From Chara braunii (Eukaryota; Streptophyta; Charophyceae; Charales; Characeae), in contig BFEA01000194.1 in the NCBI GenBank assembly GCA_003427395.1, forward strand, positions 2,275,288 through 2,310,567: a DNA stretch of 35,280 nucleotides, written 5' to 3'. Both the position numbers and the translations under genes were made by a program. Of the stretch, positions 19,685 to 28,995 are shown piece by piece. How positions within the stretch are numbered: position 1 is the first letter of the stretch; the number at the start of each line of letters is the position of its first letter. The notes below the pieces were generated by a model that was given only the letters and a program-made list of their open reading frames with translations, was not told the origin of the DNA and searched no databases.

Positions 19685-22600
19685 AAGGACCACCCGCCGG
19701 CAAAGCCTGTTGAAGACGGCCCGGAGGCCTGTTCGAGACGACAGAAAGACTAAGCCCACGGGGCTGCGGGAGGACACGGGTCAACTGATGAGAAGAAGAG
19801 CATCAGAGATAGAGGTTTTTGAACTGCGCGCGATCCCTTTTTGTTGTTGACGTGGGCCCAAGACAAGCGAGGCACCTACTCCGTGTATGCAGTGATGGGG
19901 GTTGAGGAAGAGTTAGTAGGTGATGAGGGGCAAGTGTGTTTGAGTCGGATGCGATCCGGAGGTGGCGGAGAGAGCATCCACCCGCTGCTCTAGTCGTGTC
20001 TGAGACAACTAAGGGGAGCACCCAGAGAGAGAGAGAGAGAGACCCTGTCTACAAAGAAAGACAGACGTCACTCGCTTGAGGCTTCCGCCATGTGCTTGGG
20101 GACCGTCTCACTTTCGTCCTTGCCGTAGTGGGAGCGCGTGCGCTTTCTGGACTTGTGCCGAACGACACAACGTTCCTGAGTAAGCAGATGAGGAAGGGAC
20201 TTGCATGCGCGTCCTGCGCATTTCAAAATTGATCAGTGTGAAAACGCGGTAGCCCTTGTGAACGTATGAGGGAGAGGGACCAAGGGAGAGCAGGTTGAAG
20301 TCTAGCACGCGATAGGTGGTGGAGCCTGCTTTTATTGTTGGCATTCTGAACGGCTGCGTGGCACGTGTCTCTCCGCCCCTGGAATAATGATGTAGAGAGG
20401 TGGAAATTTTATGCCGCGTTCGTGCAAGGCGATCCAAGCGGCGGGCTTGAGTCTACTAATCAGTTGCAGTCAAGAGACACACGTCACCAATCAGGAGAGA
20501 GATCAGTCTTAGAGAGACTTGATGGGAGCTGCTCGTCTAGTGCATATGTCCTTCCCTGGTGATCATCATTTGACTCGTCTTCGCCGTAAAGTGGGCCTCC
20601 CAACGCGTGGAAAAGTTGTCGTCAACATATTCTTCTTGAATAAGTTGATGAAAAAGACTATGCGTGTGCACGTTGTGTAACCTGTATGTGACTAATGTGG
20701 CACTGCATTAGTTGCTGTACGCTCATAATGTTGTACGTGGCGAGAGGCCAGTAAGGGTGTGTGTGTGAGCATACAGTGCGCTCGGAAGTAAGAAGTGAAA
20801 TCTGCCCATGAGAGCTGTGAAAACTACTCTGATTCTCTCGTTAGTTACCTTGTGTTCCCCTGTTGGGGCCTATCTGTACAAAACTCGGACAAGAAATCTA
20901 CACTGATAGCATGTACTATCGCATCCGATTCTACGAAGTGTTGTGTGGTCTCGAGCATGCAATTGCTCACCAAGACGAGATGAGGGTTAACAGAGGTGCA
21001 AATAACTAGTTGGTGAGAAGTTGTTTTCTCTCTGCGAGATGCACTAGGTACGGTAATAACTCAGGTTTGTTGATAACCAGTAAGTGAACTGAGAAGTCAA
21101 TCCGGCATTGGACGTTTGATGTGACGATAGTTCCAATGAGGTAGGTGGTTTGGCCTCAAGAAAATAACGGATACTGCCTTCTCCCGTCAGTATAAATAAT
21201 ATGACCTTAAAATGATCTTAAGCCGTGTGAGAAGGGATAGTGCGTGTCAAAAGAGATAACGTCACCGGGGCATCGAAGGGGGATTCTCTATTCGATTATT
21301 ATTATTATGATCTAAAGTTTTGTTGTTACTCAGATGTTGCAACTCTATTGGTTATTGATGATGGAATGAAAATGGTGACAACGCTAGGCTTGACAAATGC
21401 TTTCGGTCTTGACTGTGTGATTCGGGTTATAGATCTACGTTTCATCCTGTTATGGGTTCAATAGAAGGGGAGGGTTGGAGTCATAAGAGTGATCAGTCTC
21501 AACTTACCTTTTTGACGGATGTGACACCCGTGACAGAACTTGTACGGCCATACGGGCGTGTGATCTTACGAGTTCGCAGATACTCGTACGATGACATGAG
21601 TGTGCGATTGTCTGTGTGACTGCACGAGCATGAGATCATACTAGCCTATGAACACTTGTGCGGTTGGGCTATAATACGAGTGTTAGGATGGTTGAGACCT
21701 TTCGAAGCCCAGTGCTACCGCACTAGTCTGTGAACCCCTGCATAAAACTGTGGGAGCATGTTTGAGCCTATAGGCAGGGCTGTCAACTTATCCCCTCGAC
21801 CTGGCTGACTCCAGACGTGTGATTGAGATCTGTCCTCTGCGAGTGTTGAGCCTGAGTAATGAGTTGTAGGGGAAGGAAACGACAGTTAAAGAAGGTTGCT
21901 TATCTAATAGCTAAGTTCTTACTTGATGGAGACTAGCATTAGCTGTTCGGGCTAACTGAAGGGGAAACCGAACGACTCCTCCTTGATTATTAGAGAGGGT
22001 TGAGTGAGTTTTTTTCCCCCCCTTTTCAAACGCTCTCTCCCCTTGATTGATGAGTGAGAAAAAGGGTAAATTTAAAGGAGAAAGCTTACCTTCTTGTTAA
22101 GTACATACTCGACGGAGAGTAGTTAAACCTCTGCATGTGTGTGTTCTTGACTAGAGGGGCAGATGAAGGGCGTGATTTTGATTAACCCTGCGCAATGATA
22201 CAAGTGAGCCTAATTAGAAGTCAACGTTAATTATAACCTGACTGTCAAGATCTGATAGGGTCGAGCCCTTTGTTTTTCGAAGGAAGGCAGTTCTTTGTAT
22301 CAGTCTGATTACTTCAATTGTGGAAAGCAAAACGATGTGTATGTGAGCCTATGCGTGCCCAAGCATACAGTTCTTAATCCCAAGTCACTGATGGCACACA
22401 CAATCTACTTCTCTCGAGGATTATCTGAGGGGACACAAATCTGCCCTCACAAAAATGAGGGCGGATGAACCAATCTTCCCCGATCTTTAATTTTAGCCAG
22501 GCCTACCAGCTCTTGAAAGAAGTGTAAGGACTGTAGCCGACTGCCTATGTGCTTAGCCTAGAGAGACGAATGACCCCGTGAATGGTACTAACCGGGGGGC

Positions 22601-22905
22601 TATCCAAACACGCTTGCGATCAGGCGAGTTTTGTCGGCCATCATACTCAGTACATCGCATAAGGACACGCGGTCTCCCACGCTGGCGGTTTAAAGTAGAG
22701 AGGCCTTTGCCGCCACAGCGCTATAGTCGGGGTCGCCACTTGTTGTAGTAGCAGAGTATTACTAATTGCTTCAAACTCTAGCCAATCGTAGTGTATTTGT
22801 TTGTGACTAAAAATTGGTAGCCTATCCCTGGTGGAAAACTGAGCGATCGTTGGACACCATAGTCAAACTCCTTCAGTATGTTTCTCAAGCTCTCTACTTG
22901 GAGCA
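19685..22905. other. Long gene-free stretch
   Basis: Holds a short GA microsatellite (20023-20042), GTGTG runs near 20757, an imperfect direct repeat (TTGCTTATCTAATAGCTAAGTT near 21896 against AAGCTTACCTTCTTGTTAAGT near 22082, both followed by CTTGA/CTCGA(T/C)GGAGA), and a T7C7 pyrimidine tract at 22011-22025. None of the short frames looks like a protein. Confidence 0.4.
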
Positions 22906-23190
22906 ATGGTTGAGAACCTTTGCAAAAACAGGGGAAGCATGGGAGGTGAGAATGTCTTATTGGTGTCCTACGCACTTTACCAGGATAAGGTGAAAGCTTG
23001 GGAAGAGGAAGCATCCGAAGGTTTTCAGTGCCACATAAGGTTAATGAGGGAACATGCACTGACTGTGGCGAAGACTCAGAAAAATATTGAATACATCATA
23101 TACTCCTATGGGCCTAACGGAAAACTGTACAGTATCTACTCGTCCTTAGAGACAATCGAACATGCGAGGAAAGAGTCTAAGACAGTGTGA
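22906..23190 (+). CDS. Hypothetical 94-residue ORF left of R1 copy II
   Basis: Starts MVENLCKNRGSMGGENVLLV and ends EHARKESKTV. Its composition is protein-like (mixed hydrophobic and charged residues, three Tyr in EYIIYSYGPNGKLYSIYSSL) and not simple sequence. I recognise no family. It lies 80 bases before a 29-bp tandem repeat and on the same strand as the broken frame at 29584-30321. If R1 copy II is an insertion, the two could be parts of one R3 element. An antisense frame (23059-22778) overlaps, and which one, if either, is coded is uncertain. Confidence 0.25.
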   Translation: MVENLCKNRGSMGGENVLLVSYALYQDKVKAWEEEASEGFQCHIRLMREHALTVAKTQKNIEYIIYSYGPNGKLYSIYSSLETIEHARKESKTV

Positions 23191-23270
23191 GAGTGCTCAG
23201 ATCCCTCTCCTCAAGGATTTTGTCCGTGTACTCGATCAGTAAGCAACGCTCAGACCTCTGCATCCCAGTG

Positions 23271-23357
23271 CTCAGTGTCGTGTTACCAAATGAACAATAC
23301 TCAGTGTCGTGTTACCAAGTGAACAGTACTAAGTGTCGTGCTATCAAGTAAACGATG
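23271..23357. repeat. 29-bp tandem repeat at the R1 insertion site
   Basis: Units start at 23271, 23300 and 23329 (CTCAGTGTCGTGTTACCAA, CTCAGTGTCGTGTTACCAA, CTAAGTGTCGTGCTATCAA). A related unit, GTACTGTGTTGTTTTATCAA, follows by AGTAAAC at 29437-29463, just outside the other end of R1 copy II. The element therefore appears to have inserted within the array. Confidence 0.85.
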
Positions 23358-24050
23358 TCGAGCGCATCGGTCCGACACTACTCAAGGGTAGCTCGGGACC
23401 CTCCCGGTCGCGTCACGCAGGAGTTGGTCTAATCCTCGTCGCGAATATATACATGGAGCTTCCGCAAGCCGCTCTGGCCGAGTGCGCCAGCCATACCTCT
23501 CGCGAGCCCCTACGACAGGACAAAGCCTACGCGAGGCACGACTTACCTCCACCTTACGGGAGCTGTCACCTCCCTTCGGTGGGCGTATCCCCGCCAAGCT
23601 ACCAGTCCACAGTACGAAGGTTACTCAGTTGCAATCGTAGAGGTGGACCGGCCGAGGGCGTTTCTCGTTCGCTGTAGCGTAGGGGGTACGCGCGATACTA
23701 CGCCTCTATCGGACCCGCACGAGAACCGACATCTTGGGGGGGCTGCGGCCCCAAGCGCAACTCGTCGCCGATCGACTAGGACGTATCCCACACGCCACGC
23801 GCACACCACTATAAGGAACATAAACATAAAAACACACACACAACATACGGACGAAACGATACAACACAAACAACGCGACGACGCTCCTAGTCCCTCGGTA
23901 GCCATCCCATAACTTTTCCGATGCGGACTCGGATAGGCGTAGCGCACAAGACTTAGTATAAAACCGCGCGGGCGTCGGACTTTCTCATCTCGACTCGCAA
24001 TGCAAGCATACACAAGCAGTCGCAGTGATGGCGTACTATGTAGTGCCCAC
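23356..24050 (-). repeat. Left (3') LTR of R1 copy II
   Basis: Begins TGTCGAGCGCATCGGTCCG and matches 28614-28995 closely to CGACATCTTGG (about 23740). Its next ~60 bases match the inverted LTR (29433 to 28995, read minus). On the minus strand a TATATA box sits at 23451-23446, about 90 bases before the LTR 3' end, well placed for a retroelement promoter. The inner end is not determined: I cannot see a convincing CA plus pyrimidine tract, and 24050 is only a nominal limit. Confidence 0.65.
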
Positions 24051-24087
24051 AGTCAAGCGGTCCCTCGTGGATCTGAGTACTGCTTAT

Positions 24088-24260
24088 GACACTCAAGTGT
24101 CAGGCTCAAAGTATCGTGAGGGTCTGCTCCCTCACGATATTGCACGGCTAAAGGAATAGCCGTGCGGCCGCCGCGAGACCTCAGGTCTTCGACTCGAGTG
24201 TCTCAGCAGGCGGGGCGAATAGGCTCTGCGCGGGGGAAGACGCCTTCCATGCAGAGCCTA
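24088..24260. other. Cluster of five perfect hairpins in R1 copy II
   Basis: In 173 bases: GACACT-CA-AGTGTC (24088-24101), TATCGTGAGGG-TCTGCT-CCCTCACGATA (24112-24139, 11 bp), GCACGGCTA-AAGGAA-TAGCCGTGC (24142-24165, 9 bp), AGACCT-C-AGGTCT (24176-24188) and TAGGCTCTGC...GCAGAGCCTA (24220-24260, 10 bp). All stems are perfect. No T-run follows, so these do not look like terminators. Their tight packing suggests a structured RNA or a hairpin-prone region near the 3' LTR. Confidence 0.9.
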
Positions 24261-24844
24261 GGGCTTAGGATGTCCTGGACAAGGACCTCGAATCCCGACC
24301 CAGGACCAACGTCCGACTAAGAACTCGGAAAAAGTATACAATCAAGAGGCGGGGGTTTCCTGCCTACCTCAACCCATATTTAACCCTTAATACGCTGGCC
24401 CCTTGGGCCATGCGAACTTCCAACATAGGTACACACACATATGTATATATACAAGGGAATAAGTATGTGACGATCGCTTCTCACAATCACAGCGGGGCTC
24501 CTCACAACCATAGGTATACGTGTGATCGCAGGCAGTCAAATCCAAAATCCGATCCACAGAACATACCTGCAATCACATCAAAGAGTCAAACAAGGTCTAC
24601 ATACTACACGGAGTCAACCCCAACCACTCTCTGTACTCATACCCCTCGCTTTAGCCATGCAAGCCCCAACCTCCAGCCAACCAACCATAATTAAATACTC
24701 AGTACCTTTGTTAAATGGCCATTCAATAAAAGTCCGGGTGAAACCTTAACAAAACAATAAAAATCACCAGGGCTAAAACCTTTTTAGGTTGAGTATTGAG
24801 GGTCAATTGGAATTGAGTCGTAGACCGACGAATTGGCAACCGAC

Positions 24845-24883
24845 CTGTTATCTGGGATAACAGAAGGTGATCCTCGTAGGATC
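24845..24883. other. Twin hairpins of R1 copy II
   Basis: CTGTTATC-TGG-GATAACAG (24845-24863) and GATCCT-CGT-AGGATC (24869-24883). They correspond to 5182-5221 in copy I. Confidence 0.9.
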
Positions 24884-25124
24884 AAGCTGAATCTAGCCCA
24901 AGTCCTGAACCAATCGAACAAGGAGACCTGTAACACAAAACAAGCCAATTTCAAACTAAGTCTTTAAGTTCATTGAGAATAATCTCCATATCACGATCTT
25001 ACTCAAGTCATCCTTACTTAACTAGGCCTAAGTCTGTCTCTAAACAGTACCTAAGCAAAAGTGGACCTTGGCATGGTCTCCCCCACATACGTCGCCACCT
25101 GTCGAAATATACTCTAACTCCTCT

Positions 25125-25680
25125 AAATTAGGAAAACTTCGGCAGCGCTTCCCGTAGGAAAAGTGCCATCGCAGAATTTATACTGACCCAAAAATCAAAC
25201 TTTTGGATTATAGAAAGTCAAAATTTGTCTAACTCCCTGACTTAGCAAAAAATTGGGCAGCACTTCCTCTAGAAAGGAAGACTATCCAGATTCATACCAA
25301 GTCAGATATGAACTCAACCATAAAGTTTGAGTTATGTTAAGACAAAATTTAATCAACTCCTTAGATTTGTAGAAATTTCGACAGCGCTTCCCGTAGAGAA
25401 AGTGTTATTCCAAGATTTATACAAAGCTAAGTTTAAACCTTGACATGACTTTGACCCTTCAGGGCCCAATTTTGGCTAACTCCTCGAATTAGTAAAAATT
25501 TGGGCAGCACTTCCCTTAAAAAAGGAGGCTTCCCAGATTCTTACTAAGTCAAAGAGCCAACTAGACTGGATCCTGAAGAAATGACAAAGTTTTAACTAAC
25601 TCCTTGATTTTGTAGAAATTTCGTCAGCGCTTCCTGTACAGAAAGTGGCTTACCAAGATTTATACAAGACCGAGTATAAC
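25125..25680. repeat. Alternating ~122-bp hairpin tandem array of R1 copy II
   Basis: Five units have cores near 25141, 25256, 25381, 25503 and 25624. Two classes alternate. One reads AGAAATTTCGACAGCGCTTCC...GAAAGTG. The other reads AAAATTGGGCAGCACTTCC...GGAAG, followed by CCCAGATTC/CCAGATTC. In the second class CTTCC-TCTAGAAA-GGAAG folds inside an outer AATTTGGG/CCCAGATT pairing. Same-class units are about 245 bp apart. Confidence 0.85.
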
Positions 25681-25958
25681 TAAAAGATCCCAGAAAATGC
25701 AGAACTTGACCTAAGTAAAAAAGGATCTAGCTCAGAAAATGCAGAAATTGACACTAACTCCTATGGCTCTAGCACGTGGCGAGCAACTAAAGCAACTACC
25801 TATCAACTGAAACTCGGACTAAGTAGTGGCATCACTCAGTCACATGCAGGCCAAACCACAAAAGTAAGCGCTCTCACCATCCCCAAATCAATTTAGCAAA
25901 CAATAGTTCATAGTCCTTCAGTGATTTATCCCCTTATACCCAGCTACATAGGGCATAA

Positions 25959-26693
25959 GGCTAGGCCACCCAAACTTATGGAACATGTCTAGCCCAACCC
26001 GGAAGTATACACAGGCAAAGGGCACAACAACTTTTCTCTTCTTTGGGCATGTGACTAGGCCATCCTAGTCGCCCTGAACTGTTTAAATATCCAAGATTTA
26101 TATAATTGTCTGCACTTAGTCTTTTGAGGTAGCATATAGCTGAGCCGATCATCTTCAGCTCAAGACTCAGCCTGCCCCTTCGTACCACAAGTTTATTCTT
26201 AGTTAATACTCTCTTTAGTTGATGATAAGCTATAGTCAGACCACCCAAACTTATGGAACCCTGTCTGACTAGCCTGTTCATAGATAGTATAATAGTAAAG
26301 TATATCAAAGTTATAGCCTTCTGGTTCCAGCATGTGCGAGGCGTTGGGCCAAGACCACCCAAACTTATGGAACATGTCTTGGTCCTTAGCCTGGTTCATT
26401 TCTCTTAAAGCCAAAGCAAGAAGAGGCTGAGCCACCCAAACTTATGGAACATGCTCAGACCTCCTCGTTCAGGAACTAAAGAAACTGGCAAAACCCAAAG
26501 TAAACAAGGCGACCAAGCCACCCAAACTTCCCAAACTTATGGAACATGCTTGGCCCCTGAAAACGCAACCACATTCAGCCCTCACAAGTCCGAGCAACCA
26601 GACCACCCAAACTTATGGGACATGTCTGGTTCCCCAAGCAACACAAAATAAAACATAGCACTGGGCCTTCCCAAACTTATGGAACTGGCCCAG
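25959..26693. repeat. Hairpin array of R1 copy II (loop CACCCAAACTTATGGAACAT)
   Basis: Nine inverted repeats, 64-114 bp apart: 25959-25994 (GGCTAG/CTAGCC), 26045-26074 (GACTAGG-CCAT-CCTAGTC, no common loop), 26139-26171 (GCTGAG/CTCAGC, different loop), 26233-26271 (TAGTCAGAC/GTCTGACTA, 9 bp), 26349-26382 (CCAAGAC/GTCTTGG), 26427-26458 (CTGAGC/GCTCAG), 26513-26553 (CCAAGC/GCTTGG, loop with internal CCCAAACTT duplication), 26596-26631 (AACCAGAC/GTCTGGTT) and 26661-26693 (CTGGGCC/GGCCCAG). Seven of nine loops contain CCAAACTTATGG; most stems are perfect. Confidence 0.9.
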
Positions 26694-26699
26694 CCTTTG

Positions 26700-28247
26700 G
26701 TTGACCCGGTCAAACGTCATGCAATACTGCCTTTCTCCCATCCTTCCCCCAGATGCAACCGTCGTCGGTTCTACCCTCTCCTCTTCATCCTCGTCTCCTG
26801 ACTCGATGACTATGGGCTCTTCCTTTATATCCCCTGCTCGTAGCCTCTGAGTCACTTCCTCATCACTTCCCACTTCCTCTATTGCGATTGGTGGGTCCTC
26901 CCTTTCCTGCCACAGCCTGAACGTGGCAGGAGGTGGTTGTCGTGCTACTAATCTTCGTATAGCGGTCCTCCAATCAAAGCGGGTTCTTCCACCGCCCTGG
27001 TTCCCTTGGTTACCTTGGCTACCTTGGTTACCTTGACTTCCCTAGCCCTGATAGCCTTGATTACTCTATTGACCTCCTCGGCCACCGCCGTTCCTGCCGC
27101 ACCCTCTCCCACCGCCTCTCCCTCCATTCCCCTGATTCCCTTGGTCTTGATTACCACCAGCCGCCACACTACCCTGTGAACTTTGTGTAGGCGCGGGAGG
27201 TGGTGCCGCGGGTTGAGTCTGGGCGGCGGGGTAGCTTGGGGGCGGCATACTCGCCTGCGGCCCAGCATAGGGTATTACCTGTCCAGAAGGCGCCGGCCCT
27301 CCCCAAGGCACATATGTGTTGATTATGGGCCATGGCCACTGCCCGAAAGGTGGAACTGGCGCTTGTGATGGACCCGCACTACTTGAAGGTGCCGACGTAC
27401 TTGGAGATGCATCTACCACTGCTTGGGGTACCTGCCCCTTGTGCTAGATTGCGCTGCTTGCGCTGCGCCTTCGTGAGGTGCGGAGGTACCGGCTCCTCTT
27501 CTTCCCAGCCTTCCTGGGTAGCCTCCTCTACCACGGCCTCCTTGGCCTTCCCTTGGATTGCCGTCGTCACCTTCCTTTGTATTACCGAGTCTAACTCTGT
27601 TAGTACATCGGTGTCCCGGACGCCGAGGCGTCCCTTTCTTTCCTTTTCTGCCTTTGTAGACGCACCTGGTGCTGCTCCACCTGGTCTAGGCTTCCATCCT
27701 CCACCCCTTTGTCGATGGTAGCCCAGGTGAGTTTCGCGTTTCCTCCCCCATGGCTCGTTAGCTCAGAGGCCTCTAACGCGGTGAGCAGCCCCAGGAAGAT
27801 GGCGCACTACGCCTCCTCTGATATCCCATGAACTTTCCTCGCCCTTTTCTTGAACTCCTGCAAGAAGGCTCCAATGGTGGTGAAATCATCTTTGTTCATG
27901 GCCTCTAAATCTGCCGTGGTCAGCAGGCCGTCGCCCAACCTGTATTTCCTTTGCATCCCTTCTCTAAACTTGGCCCAATTGCCGTTGGCGTCGACGACCA
28001 CCTTCTGCACCTCCTGATGGTGCCCATGAAGTACATACTTCATGATCCGTTGGAACTTCACCGTATCCGTCAATCCCACCAGTGCTTGGTCAACCAAGTC
28101 CAGCCAGTCGGACACTCGCTCTCCTTTGAAGTGGAAGGTGTCAACTTTGGGGACATTACTTGGCGTTCTCTCCCGCTTGTCCATCGCCTCGATGAGATCG
28201 TCGAGGGTCAGGACTTTTCCTGAACTGTCGCCTATGCCTCCTGACAT
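26700..28247 (-). pseudogene. R1 gag polyprotein remnant (Retrotrans_gag type)
   Basis: The probable start is the Met at 28247 (MSGGIGDSSGKVLTLDDLIE), about 350 bases after the primer site; the frame is open from 28316. Residues about 35-145 look like the gag capsid domain: VPKVDTFHFKGERVSDWLDL, then FQRIMKYVLHGH, NWAKFREGMQRKYRLGDG and DDFTTIGAFLQEFKKRARKV. A TAG at 27807 ends the first frame. Continuations in shifted frames follow: HLTKAQRKQRNLAQG (27570-27379), a Pro/Ala-rich stretch, a Gly/Arg/Asn-rich segment (27200-27066) and an acidic segment (IVIESGDEDEEERVEP, 26873-26613). No CCHC knuckle is visible; the Gly/Arg-rich part may have served for nucleic-acid binding. At least one stop and two frameshifts make it inactive as read. 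Confidence 0.75.
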
Positions 28248-28594
28248 TCTGACAGTCTGCTCTTCACTTAATTTTCCTGTTACAAAAAGAGGTAAGAACC
28301 AAACTTCACTCAGCACCTTAACCCATCACTTTCCCATCGAACTACCCTCTTATCCCCTAGACACCTTAGACTCAGCCGACACTGCCATTCTCTTCATTTC
28401 CAGACTTACTCCCATAAAGTCTATTCTCACTATGAGTCTTCCGCATAGTCATTTTAGTCATCCATATAGCCATACAATCCTTGTATGGTCCCACTTATAG
28501 ACTTACTTCATATCTTCCTATTCATGCTTGATTCTCTCCTTACTTTAATACCCGGATGTCGTTCCACCAGGGACAACGGCAGGCAATCCATTAT
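28248..28594 (-). other. R1 leader between primer site and gag
   Basis: About 350 bases with short CT- and TC-rich runs on the plus strand. I see no ORF of note. In retroelements of this type the segment would hold packaging signals; nothing here proves that. Confidence 0.4.
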
Positions 28595-28611
28595 CCCCGG
28601 CAACGGCGCCA
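28595..28611 (-). promoter_or_regulatory. Primer binding site, tRNA-Asp type
   Basis: On the minus strand the 17 bases read TGGCGCCGTTGCCGGGG, the primer site reported for plant Ty3/Gypsy elements of the Athila/Tat kind and complementary to the 3' end of a tRNA-Asp. It lies two bases (GG) inside the LTR end ...GCTCGACA at 28614. This fixes the orientation of the element. Confidence 0.9.
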
Positions 28612-28613
28612 CC

Positions 28614-28995
28614 TGTCGAGCGCATCGGTCCGACACTACTCAAGGGTAGCGCGGGACCCTCCCGGCCGCGTCATGCAGGAGTTGGTCTAATCCTCGTCGC
28701 GAATATATACATGGAGCTTCCGCAAGCCGCTCCGGCCGAGTGTGCCAGCCATACCTCTCGCGAGCCCCTACGACAGGACAGGGCCTACGCGAAGCACGAC
28801 TTACCTCCACCTTACGGGAGCTGTCACCTCCCTTCGGTGGGCGTATCCCCGCCAAACTACCAGTCCACAGTACGAAGGCTACTCAGTTGCAATCGCAGAG
28901 GTGGACCAGCCGAGGGCGTTTCTCGTTCGCTGTAGCATAGGGGGTACGCGTGGTACTACGCCTCTATCGGACCCCCACGCGAACCGACATCTTGG
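28614..28995 (-). repeat. Right (5') LTR of R1 copy II, truncated
   Basis: Starts TGTCGAGCGCATCGGTCCG next to the primer site. It matches the left LTR nearly base for base to CGACATCTTGG, then stops where an inverted LTR begins. A minus-strand TATATA box lies at 28709-28704. The upstream part of U3 is missing. Confidence 0.85.

Noticed and set aside
23955-23965. Plus-strand TAGTATAAAACC as a promoter of R1 copy II
   Set aside because: The primer site and gag show the element is on the minus strand. The minus-strand TATATA box conserved in three LTRs is better placed.
25089-25103. TCGCCACCTGTCGA as a second primer-site/LTR junction
   Set aside because: It shares 13 bases with the true junction at 28608-28618, but no LTR follows, and the matching place in copy I does not keep the sequence.
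25959-26693. The regularly spaced repeats as a CRISPR-like array
   Set aside because: Spacing varies (64-114 bp), the repeated core is inside a hairpin with changing stems, there is no leader or cas gene, and the setting is an LTR element in a eukaryotic genome.
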